Position numbers and translations under genes: made by a program
Origin: UBA1715 sp045600045
GTDB taxonomy: Bacteria > Bacteroidota > Bacteroidia > Bacteroidales > UBA1715
DNA length: 41,257 bases
Reading direction: 5' to 3'
Assembly (NCBI GenBank): GCA_045600045.1
Contig: JAZRXD010000022.1
Span: 1 to 41,257, forward strand
Shown here: positions 15,965 through 23,772 of the stretch, piece by piece
Layout: the number at the start of each line of letters is the position of its first letter
Numbering within the stretch: the first letter of the stretch is position 1
Notes under the pieces: generated by a model
Seen by the model: only the letters and a program-made list of their open reading frames with translations
Told to the model about the DNA's origin: nothing
Database searches by the model: none

Positions 15965-17809
15965 ATGTGTGGAATAGTTGGTTATATCGGAAATAAGGAT
16001 GCTTATCCGATAATAATGACAGGCTTGAAACGATTGGAATACCGTGGATATGATTCTGCGGGCATTGCTTTAGTTCAGGGAGATAACACTGTCGTTTATA
16101 AAAAACAAGGAAAAGTTGCTGATTTGGAGTCATTTCTTGAAGGCAAGAATACTAAGGCTTGTATAGGAATGGGACATACTCGTTGGGCAACTCATGGCGA
16201 ACCAAATGATGTAAATGCGCATCCTCATGTTTCCATGAATGGCTTTTTCACAGTGATTCACAATGGAATTATAGAAAATTACAATGCTCTTAAGAAAAAA
16301 TTGGTTGCTAAAAATTATCAATTTAAGAGTGAAACCGATACGGAGGTTATTGCCAATTATATTGAATATATCTATTTGAAAGGCAAAGGAAAAGTGACTG
16401 CCGAAGTTGCTGTCCGTCTTGCTTTGTTAGATGTTCAAGGTGCCTACGGTTTGGTTGTGATTTGCAAAGATGAACAAGATAAATTAGTTGTTGCCCGTAA
16501 AGGTAGTCCTCTTGTTGTTGGTGTTGGCGATGGAGAATATTTTGTTGCTTCCGATGCAACTCCAATCGTTGAACATACGAAACGAATCATTTATTTGAAT
16601 GATTCAGAAATGGCAACGATTACCAAAGATGAATTGTCATTGAAGACAATCAAAAATGATACGTTGACTCCTGTTATCCAAGAACTTGAACTTGATATTG
16701 AAGGCATTGAAAAAGGTGGTTACGATCATTTTATGTTGAAGGAAATTTTCGAACAACCAAGTGCGATTATGGATACGTTCCGTGGACGCGCAACGAAAAA
16801 TCCTCCAAAAGTGTATCTTGGTGGCCTTTACAATGTGTTTGATAAATTCGATAATGCCGACAGAATTATCATTGTTGCGTGTGGAACTTCATGGCACGCT
16901 GGATTAGTTGGCGAATATTTGTTCGAAGAATATGCGCGAATTCCTGTTGAGGTAGAATATGCTTCGGAATTCCGTTACAGAAATCCTATCATCAACAAAA
17001 ACGATGTAGTGATTGCCATCAGTCAAAGTGGTGAAACCGCTGATACATTGGCTGCAATTCGTTTGGCTAAAGCTGCTGGCGCTACAGTGGTTGGTATCTG
17101 CAACGTCGTTGGTTCAAGTATTCCTCGCGAAACCGATGCTGGTGTTTACACACACGCAGGACCAGAAATAGGTGTTGCGTCAACAAAGTCATTCACAACA
17201 CAAGTTACAGTGCTTACCATGATGGCTTTAATGCTTGGTAAACGTAGAAATTTCATTGCCGATGATGAATACAAAAAACTCATAACAGAGTTGTACAAGA
17301 TTCCTTCGAAGGTTGAGGATATTCTTACCCACATTGACGAATACAAGAAAATTGCAGAAACATACAAAGATTCACGCAATTTCATCTACTTAGGAAGAAG
17401 TTACTTGTATCCTGTTGCTCTTGAGGGTGCTTTGAAATTGAAGGAGATTTCATACATCCATGCCGAAGGATATCCTGCTGCCGAAATGAAGCATGGTCCG
17501 ATTGCATTGATAGACAAGAATATGCCTGTTGTTGTTATCGCAACGAAAGACAAACAATATGAAAAAGTTGTAAGCAATGTACAGGAAGTAAAAGCTCGTC
17601 AGGGTATAGTGATTGCAGTTGTTACTCAAGGTGATACGGTATTGTCTAAAATTGCCGACCACGTAATCGAAGTTCCTGAAACTTCTCCGGCATTGGCACC
17701 ACTTACTACTGTAATTCCACTGCAAGTATTGTCATATTACATTGCAGTAATGCGCGGCTGTAACGTTGACCAGCCAAGAAATTTGGCAAAATCGGTAACT
17801 GTTGAATAG
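15965..17809 (+). CDS. glmS: Glutamine-fructose-6-phosphate aminotransferase (isomerising)
   Basis: GlmS makes glucosamine-6-phosphate, the entry to peptidoglycan and lipid A amino sugars. In the 614 residues, Cys2 (MCGIVGYIG) is the glutaminase nucleophile after Met removal, RLEYRGYDSAG is the class II amidotransferase signature, and two SIS domains follow (CGTSWHAG, SQSGETADTLAAIRLA, HAEGYPAAEMKHGPIALI). The C-terminus QPRNLAKSVTVE is the standard family end with the catalytic Lys. Length is normal. It starts 1 bp after DUF4270 and its stop codon overlaps the GT9 GTG start by one base. No glmS ribozyme is visible, as expected outside Firmicutes. Confidence 0.98.
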   Translation: MCGIVGYIGNKDAYPIIMTGLKRLEYRGYDSAGIALVQGDNTVVYKKQGKVADLESFLEGKNTKACIGMGHTRWATHGEPNDVNAHPHVSMNGFFTVIHNGIIENYNALKKKLVAKNYQFKSETDTEVIANYIEYIYLKGKGKVTAEVAVRLALLDVQGAYGLVVICKDEQDKLVVARKGSPLVVGVGDGEYFVASDATPIVEHTKRIIYLNDSEMATITKDELSLKTIKNDTLTPVIQELELDIEGIEKGGYDHFMLKEIFEQPSAIMDTFRGRATKNPPKVYLGGLYNVFDKFDNADRIIIVACGTSWHAGLVGEYLFEEYARIPVEVEYASEFRYRNPIINKNDVVIAISQSGETADTLAAIRLAKAAGATVVGICNVVGSSIPRETDAGVYTHAGPEIGVASTKSFTTQVTVLTMMALMLGKRRNFIADDEYKKLITELYKIPSKVEDILTHIDEYKKIAETYKDSRNFIYLGRSYLYPVALEGALKLKEISYIHAEGYPAAEMKHGPIALIDKNMPVVVIATKDKQYEKVVSNVQEVKARQGIVIAVVTQGDTVLSKIADHVIEVPETSPALAPLTTVIPLQVLSYYIAVMRGCNVDQPRNLAKSVTVE

Positions 17810-18840
17810 TGCACGACGTCAATAAAATAGTGGTGTTTCGCCTCAGTTCTATTGGCGATATTGTTCTTACAACTGGATTACTGCGCAGTCTGCGTAATGC
17901 ATTTCCCAATGCGCAGATTGATTTTATCGTCAAAAAACAATTTGCCGATATATTGACTTGTGTACCGTTTGTTTCCAACGTAGTTGAATTTGATTCTAAG
18001 AAAGGATTTTCTGAATTGAAATCACTAAGAAACAAATTGAAACAAGAACAATATGATGTTGCATTGGACATTCATAAAAATTGGAGAAGCAAGTTTGTTT
18101 GTTATACAATTGGTGCAAAACAAGTCTTCAAATTCAATAAACACGTATTCCGTCGCTGGGTTTTAACAACATTCCACAAAGACATCTATAAAGAAGTTCG
18201 TCCGGTTTATCTTCGTTTTATTGATGTTGCGAAACAACTTGGAGTTGAGCCCGATGGCAAATACACAGAATTGGTTGTTCCCGATTCCGTTCAAACCGTT
18301 GTTGACAGCCAATTCACGCAGGCTGGCATCTCACTTGACAAACCAATAATTGCACTTTGCCCGGGAGCAAGTTTTTCCAACAAACAGTGGCAGATTGAAA
18401 AATTCGGAGAATTGGCTAAGCGAATTGGCGACAATCTGAATATGCAAGTAATTTTGCTTGGTGGAAATAAAGAATCTGAGATGTGTGATTCTATTGTCGC
18501 AACGAGCGGTGCAATTAGTTTTGCAGGTAAGTTTAATTTAAGTCAATCTATAGCAGCGTTGAATAAAGTTGTTGCAACAGTTGCAAACGATACGGGAATG
18601 TTACATGTTTCCGAAGCGCTTGGCGTCCCTGTTGTTGGCTTATACGGACCAACTGCACGTCAGTTTGGTTACTTTCCAATCTTACCTACTAGTCGCGTAG
18701 TTCAAATAGAAAATTTGGAATGTCGTCCTTGTACAAAAATGGGTAAAAATTGTTGCCCACAAGGTCATTTTAAATGTATGAACGATATTTCGGTAGATAT
18801 GGTTTTTACAGAATTAGTGAACGTTTTGAATAAAAGGTAA
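17809..18840 (+). CDS. Glycosyltransferase family 9 (heptosyltransferase-like)
   Basis: GT9 enzymes add ADP-heptose to the LPS inner core. The 343 residues have the N-terminal motif IVVFRLSSIGDIVLTTGLL and the C-terminal donor-site set ALCPGASFSNKQWQ, FAGKFNLSQSIAAL, ANDTGMLHVSEALGVPVVGL and YGPTARQFG. A GTG at 17809, overlapping the glmS stop by one base, is the most likely start; no ATG lies near. It stands directly before waaA and with rfaE2 at 11 kb forms a heptose-activation and transfer set. Which acceptor it uses is not shown. Confidence 0.9.
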   Translation: MHDVNKIVVFRLSSIGDIVLTTGLLRSLRNAFPNAQIDFIVKKQFADILTCVPFVSNVVEFDSKKGFSELKSLRNKLKQEQYDVALDIHKNWRSKFVCYTIGAKQVFKFNKHVFRRWVLTTFHKDIYKEVRPVYLRFIDVAKQLGVEPDGKYTELVVPDSVQTVVDSQFTQAGISLDKPIIALCPGASFSNKQWQIEKFGELAKRIGDNLNMQVILLGGNKESEMCDSIVATSGAISFAGKFNLSQSIAALNKVVATVANDTGMLHVSEALGVPVVGLYGPTARQFGYFPILPTSRVVQIENLECRPCTKMGKNCCPQGHFKCMNDISVDMVFTELVNVLNKR

Positions 18841-18842
18841 TC

Positions 18843-20132
18843 ATGGTTTACGTTTTTTTGTTTTTCTACACCGTCATTTATGTGTTTTTATTTATACCAG
18901 TGTTTTGCATTGGGGCAATTTTTAATGCCAAAATGCGTGAAGGTTTGATAGGTAGAATCCGTCAACCTAAATTAATTAAACAATTTGCACAAGAACATAA
19001 AAATGATTCTGTCGTATTTTTCCACAGTGCTTCGGTAGGAGAGTGGGAACAGTCTATTCCAATCATTAAAACGTTGAAACAACAACATCCGGAAATAAAA
19101 ATTCTTTCTTCATTTTTCTCTCCTTCAGGAATGAATCATGCTAAGAAAGACAATGTAGATTTGTCGATTTATCTTCCTTTTGATTTTGTGTTGACTAACT
19201 TCGTGTTTTTCAAGAGATTAAAACCAAAGGCGTGGGTTGTTTCAAAATATGATATTTGGCCAGGAATATTGCTGGCTGCACATTGGGCTCAAGTTCCTGT
19301 GTTACTCTGCTCTGCTGAGTTAGCAAAAGATTCGGTTCGTTATAAAGGAATAAATGCGGCAGTTAATCGCTTGTTTTACAGATATATAACATACGTGTTG
19401 CCTGTTTCGGAAGATTATAAGGAACGTTTCAAAAATATATATCCTTACGAAGATAGATTGGAAGTTGTTGGTGATGCCCGATATGATCAAATTATAGCAA
19501 AAGCCGAAGCAGTGCAGGCGCAACCAAATGTTGAATTATTTGAAAATCCGTTACCAATCACGTTCATTGGTGGAAGTTTGTGGCCTGCCGACGAGAAACA
19601 TTTGTTTCCTGCTTTGCTACGTGTTTTTAAAGAAAACGACAATCTTCAACTTGTTTTGGTTCCTCACGAATTACATGAATCTCATATTCAGGCAATTGAG
19701 CAAACGTTTGCGACAGAGAATATTAAAACTCAACGATATTCGGACTTTTCAAAATCGGAATCAGGTAAAACGAACTGTCGTGTGGCGATAGTAAATACAA
19801 TTGGTATGTTGGCGAAATTGTATAAAAATACCGATATAGCGTATGTTGGTGGCGCATTTTCAACAGGAGTCCATAATGTGGCAGAGCCGTCGGCGTTCTC
19901 AAATCCTGTGATGTACGGACCAAAACACATCAATTCGTACGAAGCTATGCAATTGAAACAGGTTGCAGGCGGTTTTCCTGTTTCGAATCAGGATGAATGT
20001 TACGAAATACTTTCTAAGTTGGTGAATGACGAACAATTTAGAAAAGATGCTGGTAAGAAGAATCACGATTTCTTATATGCCAGCAAAGGAGCTTCGGATA
20101 AAATTGTGAAACACGTTTTGGAGTTTCTGTAA
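18843..20132 (+). CDS. waaA: 3-deoxy-D-manno-octulosonic acid (Kdo) transferase
   Basis: WaaA transfers Kdo from CMP-Kdo to lipid IV-A at the inner membrane. The 429-residue protein has an N-terminal membrane anchor (about residues 1-25), then FFHSASVGEWEQS, whose Glu is the catalytic base region of the GT30 family. The donor domain includes WVVSKYDIWPGIL, TFIGGSLWPADEKHL and AYVGGAFSTGVHNVAEPSAF followed by PVMYGPKHINSYEA. It is the last gene of the operon, 2 bp after GT9, and a terminator follows. KdsD at 25.7-26.6 kb provides the Kdo precursor. Confidence 0.95.
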   Translation: MVYVFLFFYTVIYVFLFIPVFCIGAIFNAKMREGLIGRIRQPKLIKQFAQEHKNDSVVFFHSASVGEWEQSIPIIKTLKQQHPEIKILSSFFSPSGMNHAKKDNVDLSIYLPFDFVLTNFVFFKRLKPKAWVVSKYDIWPGILLAAHWAQVPVLLCSAELAKDSVRYKGINAAVNRLFYRYITYVLPVSEDYKERFKNIYPYEDRLEVVGDARYDQIIAKAEAVQAQPNVELFENPLPITFIGGSLWPADEKHLFPALLRVFKENDNLQLVLVPHELHESHIQAIEQTFATENIKTQRYSDFSKSESGKTNCRVAIVNTIGMLAKLYKNTDIAYVGGAFSTGVHNVAEPSAFSNPVMYGPKHINSYEAMQLKQVAGGFPVSNQDECYEILSKLVNDEQFRKDAGKKNHDFLYASKGASDKIVKHVLEFL

Positions 20133-20158
20133 ATTTAATGTGATTTTACTTTTTAGAT

Positions 20159-20186
20159 AAAAGGCTGTCGGAAACGATGGCCTTTT
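20159..20186 (+). terminator. Terminator after waaA
   Basis: AAAAGGCTGTCG (20159-20170 region) pairs with CGATGGCCTTTT around GAAA with two G-T pairs. It ends the five-gene operon. Its T-rich right arm overlaps the upstream element of the next promoter. Confidence 0.75.
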
Positions 20187-20213
20187 GTTGTTTGGTGTAA
20201 AATTGTATCTTTG
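20183..20213 (+). promoter_or_regulatory. Promoter of the tandem ORF6N genes
   Basis: A TTTTG element (20183-20187) and a perfect TATCTTTG -7 box (20206-20213) are separated by 18 bp, the usual Bacteroidota arrangement. The start codon at 20243 lies 29 nt further. Confidence 0.65.
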
Positions 20214-20242
20214 TCGCACACTTAACTTAAATTATATGAGAA

Positions 20243-20857
20243 ATGGCAACGCAACAATTACCAGAGGTGGCTCCTATTGCCACCATTCAAACGAAAATCT
20301 ATGAATTCCGCGGCGAAAATGTGATGATTGACAAAGACTTAGCGTTTCTATATGGAGTGGAAACGAAAGTCTTGAATCAAGCGGTTAAAAGAAACATAGA
20401 ACGATTTCCTGAAGATTTTATGTTTCAACTTACAAAAGAGGAATGTTTAAGGTCACAATTTGTGACCTTAAACATGGAACAAGGAAAACACTTAAAATAT
20501 TTTCCCTATGCCTTTACCGAATTAGGTATAGCAATGCTTAGTGGAATACTTCATTCTCCAATTGCTATTCAAGTGAATATAAACATTTTACGTGCGTTCG
20601 TAGAAATGCGAAAGCAACTACGAAATCTTTCGGAAAATTCACTACAAATCGAAAATCTAAAATTAGAATTACAAAACCAGAAAGCATACATCGAAGATAT
20701 TCTTCGCGACCAGAACGACACCAACGATTTAATGCAAGGACAATTGGATGCGATAACTGATTCTATGACGGAATTAAGCCTGAAGGTTGACTCACTTACA
20801 ACAACCAAAACAACAAGAAAACCCGTAGGGTTTGTGATTCCGAAAGATGAAAAATAA
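20243..20857 (+). CDS. ORF6N domain protein, copy 1 (phage/MGE-type DNA-binding regulator)
   Basis: The 204-residue protein has an N-terminal ORF6N domain (about residues 1-110): IYEFRGENVMIDKDLAFLYGVETKVLNQAVKRN (shown in full only here as the landmark region, residues 18-50), FPEDFMFQLTKEE and YAFTELGIAMLSGIL. Its C-terminal half is a long helix likely to form a coiled coil (LRNLSENSLQIENLKLELQ). ORF6N proteins come from phages and mobile elements and are thought to bind DNA. It has its own promoter and overlaps the ORF-open region of copy 2 by only a few bases. A 14-bp-arm perfect palindrome sits inside the gene at 20445-20473. Confidence 0.85.
   Translation: MATQQLPEVAPIATIQTKIYEFRGENVMIDKDLAFLYGVETKVLNQAVKRNIERFPEDFMFQLTKEECLRSQFVTLNMEQGKHLKYFPYAFTELGIAMLSGILHSPIAIQVNINILRAFVEMRKQLRNLSENSLQIENLKLELQNQKAYIEDILRDQNDTNDLMQGQLDAITDSMTELSLKVDSLTTTKTTRKPVGFVIPKDEK
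20445..20473. repeat. Perfect palindrome inside ORF6N copy 1
   Basis: GTTTAAGGTCACAA (20445-20458) and TTGTGACCTTAAAC (20460-20473) are exact reverse complements around one T. In frame it encodes LRSQFVTLN. The core TCACAATTTGTGA recurs at the same place in copy 2, with different but still complementary arms. Confidence 0.9.
20621..20845 (+). repeat. Direct repeat, 3' third of ORF6N copy 1
   Basis: This 225-bp stretch matches 21273-21497 with six differences that I count by eye. Four are silent and two change residues (Thr to Ala, Pro to Thr). The 5' parts of the two genes are clearly more diverged. Confidence 0.9.
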
Positions 20858-20882
20858 TTTGTACGACACTTATAATAAAAAT

Positions 20883-21512
20883 ATGGAAAAAGAGCAATTA
20901 CCAGAAGTGGCAAATATTGCCACTATTCAAACGAGAATTTATGAAGTGCGCGGAAAACGAGTAATGATAGATAGAGATTTGGCAATTCTTTATCAAGTAG
21001 AAAACCGTGCGTTGAAACAAGCTGTTAGACGAAATCCTGATAGATTTCCTGAAGATTTTATGTTCCCGTTAACCAAAGATGAATGTAAGTGTGTGATTTC
21101 CAGTGGGGTATCACAATTTGTGATACCCTCAAATTATAACACAAGTGCTTTTGAAATGTTTGCATTTACAGAACAAGGTATTGCAATGTTGTCTGCAGTT
21201 CTTCGTAGTCCAATAGCAATAAAAATGAGTGTAAACATTATGCGTGCATTTGTGGAAATGCGAGAACAACTGCGAAATCTTTCAGAAAATTCACTACAAA
21301 TCGAAAATCTAAAATTAGAATTACAAAACCAGAAAGCATACATTGAAGATATTCTTCGCGACCAAAACGACACCAACGATTTAATGCAAGGACAATTAGA
21401 TGCGATAACTGATTCTATGACGGAATTAAGCCTGAAGGTTGACTCACTTACAGCAACCAAAACAACAAGAAAAACCGTAGGGTTTGTGATTCCGAAAAAA
21501 TATGAGGAATAA
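20883..21512 (+). CDS. ORF6N domain protein, copy 2
   Basis: This 209-residue paralogue of the preceding gene starts at 20883 (MEKEQLPEVANIATIQTRI), which aligns with the start of copy 1; the in-frame ATG at 20847 would overlap copy 1. The ORF6N domain shows VMIDRDLAILYQVENRALKQ, FPEDFMFPLTKDE and FAFTEQGIAMLSAVL. The loop between the last two motifs is about three residues longer than in copy 1 and holds its own palindrome (21106-21128). The C-terminal coiled-coil third is nearly identical to copy 1. The pair reads as a tandem duplication with later exchange. Targets are unknown. Confidence 0.85.
   Translation: MEKEQLPEVANIATIQTRIYEVRGKRVMIDRDLAILYQVENRALKQAVRRNPDRFPEDFMFPLTKDECKCVISSGVSQFVIPSNYNTSAFEMFAFTEQGIAMLSAVLRSPIAIKMSVNIMRAFVEMREQLRNLSENSLQIENLKLELQNQKAYIEDILRDQNDTNDLMQGQLDAITDSMTELSLKVDSLTATKTTRKTVGFVIPKKYEE
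21106..21128. repeat. Perfect palindrome inside ORF6N copy 2
   Basis: GGGTATCACAA (21106-21116) and TTGTGATACCC (21118-21128) are exact reverse complements around one T. It encodes GVSQFVIPS. The central 13 bases equal those in copy 1; the outer arms differ in sequence but keep symmetry. Confidence 0.9.
21273..21497 (+). repeat. Direct repeat, 3' third of ORF6N copy 2
   Basis: Partner of 20621-20845, offset by 652 bp, with six single-base differences across 225 bp. Confidence 0.9.
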
Positions 21513-21576
21513 AAATAATTTGTACATTCGCAACGATAAACAATAAACTTTTTGCCTATGAAGTAAACGCGTAGTT

Positions 21577-21815
21577 GTACGCACATTTATAAAATAGCCA
21601 CTTTGGTGGTGGAAAAAGCGTTTTTTGCTGAATCTTGGATTCATTGAAATCTCGACAATTTCAAAATAAAGCTTAACCAAGAAAAGCGACAGAGGCGTTC
21701 ACGCGAGTTGCGTGGACTTTGTTGTGTTATATTTGGTTAAGCAAGGTAGTCGAGAACCTCATGAATCCAGAGATAACGATAAAAACAAAGTACCACGCTT
21801 TTTTTATGTGCGTAT
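21577..21815 (+). ncRNA. Long nested hairpin, candidate structured RNA (retron msr-msd-like outline)
   Basis: Seven helices nest in strict order. They are 21577-21586 with 21806-21815 (10 bp, one G-T); 21613-21620 with 21796-21803 (8); 21637-21644 with 21761-21768 (8); 21650-21656 with 21749-21755 (7); 21671-21680 with 21733-21742 (10); 21687-21694 with 21717-21724 (8, two G-T); and 21700-21704 with 21710-21714 (5, apical loop GAGTT). Between the first two helices on the 5' side are TAGC (21595-21598) and a small hairpin CCAC-TTTG-GTGG (21598-21609). An outer flanking stem, TAGC, a small hairpin, then one long hairpin is the outline of retron RNA. No reverse transcriptase gene is in the window, so function and strand are unproven. 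A MITE or another large RNA is possible. This stretch and its flanks fill the gap 21513-21889. Also present there are CCGAC/GTCGG (21835-21839 with 21851-21855) and an alternative stem AGTACCA/TGGTACT (21789-21795 with 21828-21834). Confidence 0.45.
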
Positions 21816-21889
21816 GTGAACAAATCTTGGTACTCCGACGCGTGCCGAAAGTCGGTGAAAAAGAAGTAGGCAGAAAAATAATACACAAA

Positions 21890-22303
21890 ATGGAAAGAAA
21901 TACTAAAGTATTAATCCTTACTGGTCCTTCAAACTGCGGTAAAACAATCACACTTGGGAAAGTAAGTGAATATTTACAGCAAGAAAAGGGCTATACGTGC
22001 CTTTCTCACAAAGTTTTTGGCGGGAAAATGAATGATATTTCAGATTTGTTATTGGGGAAAGATGGAAAATTGGTTTACATTATGTCTGAGGGCGACTATC
22101 AAAGAGATTTGAAGTTTGGCGGTTGGTTTGTTGTTAAAGATATTTGTGATGTTTACATTGGTGCTTGTACGGAATATTTTACTAAAGATTTATATTTTTT
22201 GCAGCGTCAACCACAAATATTTAAAAAGACTCAAGGAACGGATGAGAACAAATTTGAATGTATGAATCAAAAAGATGTTATAGATATTGTTAGTTGTATT
22301 TAA
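21890..22303 (+). CDS. Small P-loop NTP-binding protein of unknown function
   Basis: The 137-residue protein starts MERNTKVLILTGPSNCGKT, with a Walker A loop GPSNCGKT at residues 12-19, as in nucleoside kinases and small AAA-like ATPases. A later hydrophobic strand ending LVYIMSEGD (about residues 62-70) could serve as Walker B. There is no signal peptide and no recognised C-terminal domain. The frame stays open upstream to 21719 through the hairpin region, but the Met at 21890 places the P-loop at a normal distance from the start. It lies 74 bp after the hairpin and 5 bp before the BspA-like gene. Confidence 0.65.
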   Translation: MERNTKVLILTGPSNCGKTITLGKVSEYLQQEKGYTCLSHKVFGGKMNDISDLLLGKDGKLVYIMSEGDYQRDLKFGGWFVVKDICDVYIGACTEYFTKDLYFLQRQPQIFKKTQGTDENKFECMNQKDVIDIVSCI

Positions 22304-22308
22304 AATGA

Positions 22309-23772
22309 ATGAGTATGAAAAAGATTTCTTTATTTTTTATTATGATAATGGTGGCAAATACTTTATTTTCCCAAGTAATTTATTGTCCAAATTCCTCTAC
22401 TAAAACTGCTGTGATGTGTCGTCTTGGTTTTCTTGAAGAACAGGGTCTTTTTCTTGAAGAACAGGGTCTTAGTTATACATTGGTGAGTGGGCAGGGCTCA
22501 TTTTTTACGGCAGATTATGGCGTGATACCAATAGAGGTTGTGAAGGTGCTTTGTATAAATAAGGTTTTATTTTGTCTTGAAACGACGGATCAAAATAAGC
22601 AACATTTAGATTGTCCTAGAATTGTATCAGGTACTGAAAGTATCGCTCCGGTTATAAAAGAAAATTCTTCAAAGAGTACATTCAATGGAAACGTCGAAAC
22701 GAGTATAGATATACATGTTGGAGATGTGTTTTCCGTTCAAAATGTGGAATTGCATTTTTTTGCAACATTTAAAGTTGTTTCGTATGACGAAACGAATGAG
22801 GAGTTAATAATAGAGTTTGTTGATAATATTGTTATTGAAAGTGGAAATTTGGTTGTTCCTGAATATGTTGAACTTAACAATGAAAAATATTTAGTAACTG
22901 AGATTGGGAACAATGCTTTTAGTGGTTGCACCAATCTTACTTCTATTACCATACCTAACAGTGTAACGAGTATTGGAGATAAGGCATTCTCTGGTTGCAC
23001 AAGCTTGAAAAACGTAGTTATTGGAGAAAATGTAACCACAATTGGAGAAAAAACGTTTTTTGATTGTTCTGCACTTTCAAGAGTAACTTGTTATGCGGTT
23101 AATCCACCAGATGCGGATGCTTCGTCATTCAGCAATTATAATGGGTATTTAACAATTCCGTGCGATAATTTCGAGGCATACGATATTCATCCTGTATGGG
23201 GTTCCTTTAAACATGTGGATTGTATTTCGGGAGAGGCAACAGAGTTGCAAAAAGACGAGGTTGTAGTGGAACCAGAAATCAACGAGGCAGTATTTTCAAT
23301 GCCAACAAATGCTTCGGCAAATTCCTATACGCTTACAATCCAAAGCAATGGCGTAACATTCTGCACGCTTACGTTCAACAATCAAGGGCAGTTGTCGAAC
23401 ATAGATTTTAGTGGCAATACGCTCAAAGCAGCCGTAGAAGGCTATCAGTTCACGGTTACAGGTCTTTCTGCCGCAACAGGCTACAATTATTCTTTCAAGG
23501 CATTGGATAAAAATAAATCTGTCCTAAAAGAATATACAGGTTCGTTCACAACTAAAAATGCAGACGGCACTGGCGGCAGCTCAACAACTGCAATTGATGA
23601 TGTGGAACTTGCAAACGCAATTTCTATCATCAACAATCAAATCTTCGTAAACGGCGAAGCACCAGAATTTGTAATTACAAGTCTTGGGCAAAAAATTGCA
23701 AACCAAAATTTGAAAGCTGGTGTGTATTTCGTTGTTGTTGAAGGACAAAGTGTAAAGGCTTCAATTCGATAA
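22309..23772 (+). CDS. BspA-like leucine-rich repeat surface protein with fibronectin-type and C-terminal sorting-like domains
   Basis: A Sec signal peptide (KKISLFFIMIMVANTLFSQ) starts the protein; 22309 or the next Met at 22315 may be used. About residues 150-270 hold two to three BspA-type leucine-rich repeats (IGNNAFSGCTNLTSITIPNS, IGDKAFSGCTSLKNVVIGEN, IGEKTFFDCSAL). A fibronectin III-like domain follows at about 330-420 (YTLTIQ, TVTGLSAATGYNYSFKA). The last 50 residues (IINNQIFVNG to LKAGVYFVVVEGQSVKASI) resemble the type A sorting domain of type IX secretion cargo. It is probably an exported adhesin or host/particle-binding protein. A perfect 21-bp tandem duplication near the N-terminus repeats FLEEQGL. 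Confidence 0.82.
   Translation: MSMKKISLFFIMIMVANTLFSQVIYCPNSSTKTAVMCRLGFLEEQGLFLEEQGLSYTLVSGQGSFFTADYGVIPIEVVKVLCINKVLFCLETTDQNKQHLDCPRIVSGTESIAPVIKENSSKSTFNGNVETSIDIHVGDVFSVQNVELHFFATFKVVSYDETNEELIIEFVDNIVIESGNLVVPEYVELNNEKYLVTEIGNNAFSGCTNLTSITIPNSVTSIGDKAFSGCTSLKNVVIGENVTTIGEKTFFDCSALSRVTCYAVNPPDADASSFSNYNGYLTIPCDNFEAYDIHPVWGSFKHVDCISGEATELQKDEVVVEPEINEAVFSMPTNASANSYTLTIQSNGVTFCTLTFNNQGQLSNIDFSGNTLKAAVEGYQFTVTGLSAATGYNYSFKALDKNKSVLKEYTGSFTTKNADGTGGSSTTAIDDVELANAISIINNQIFVNGEAPEFVITSLGQKIANQNLKAGVYFVVVEGQSVKASIR
22429..22470 (+). repeat. Perfect 21-bp tandem duplication in the BspA-like gene
   Basis: 22429-22449 is repeated exactly at 22450-22470, keeping the frame and doubling the residues FLEEQGL. 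The lack of any divergence indicates a recent slippage event. Confidence 0.9.

Noticed and set aside
15850..15970. glmS ribozyme upstream of glmS
   Set aside because: Only 1 bp separates glmS from the preceding coding region, leaving no room, and the ribozyme is not known from this phylum.
21571..21860. Group II intron for the structured region
   Set aside because: No GUGYG start, no domain V-like hairpin and no intron-encoded reverse transcriptase are visible.
21719..21889. N-terminal extension of the P-loop protein using a start at 21719
   Set aside because: It would translate the hairpin region, and the Walker A loop would then lie about 69 residues in; the Met at 21890 gives normal P-loop geometry.
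20187..23772. CRISPR array or Cas genes in the accessory region
   Set aside because: Repeats here are a two-copy gene duplication, two in-gene palindromes and a 21-bp duplication; there are no regularly spaced direct repeats with unique spacers.
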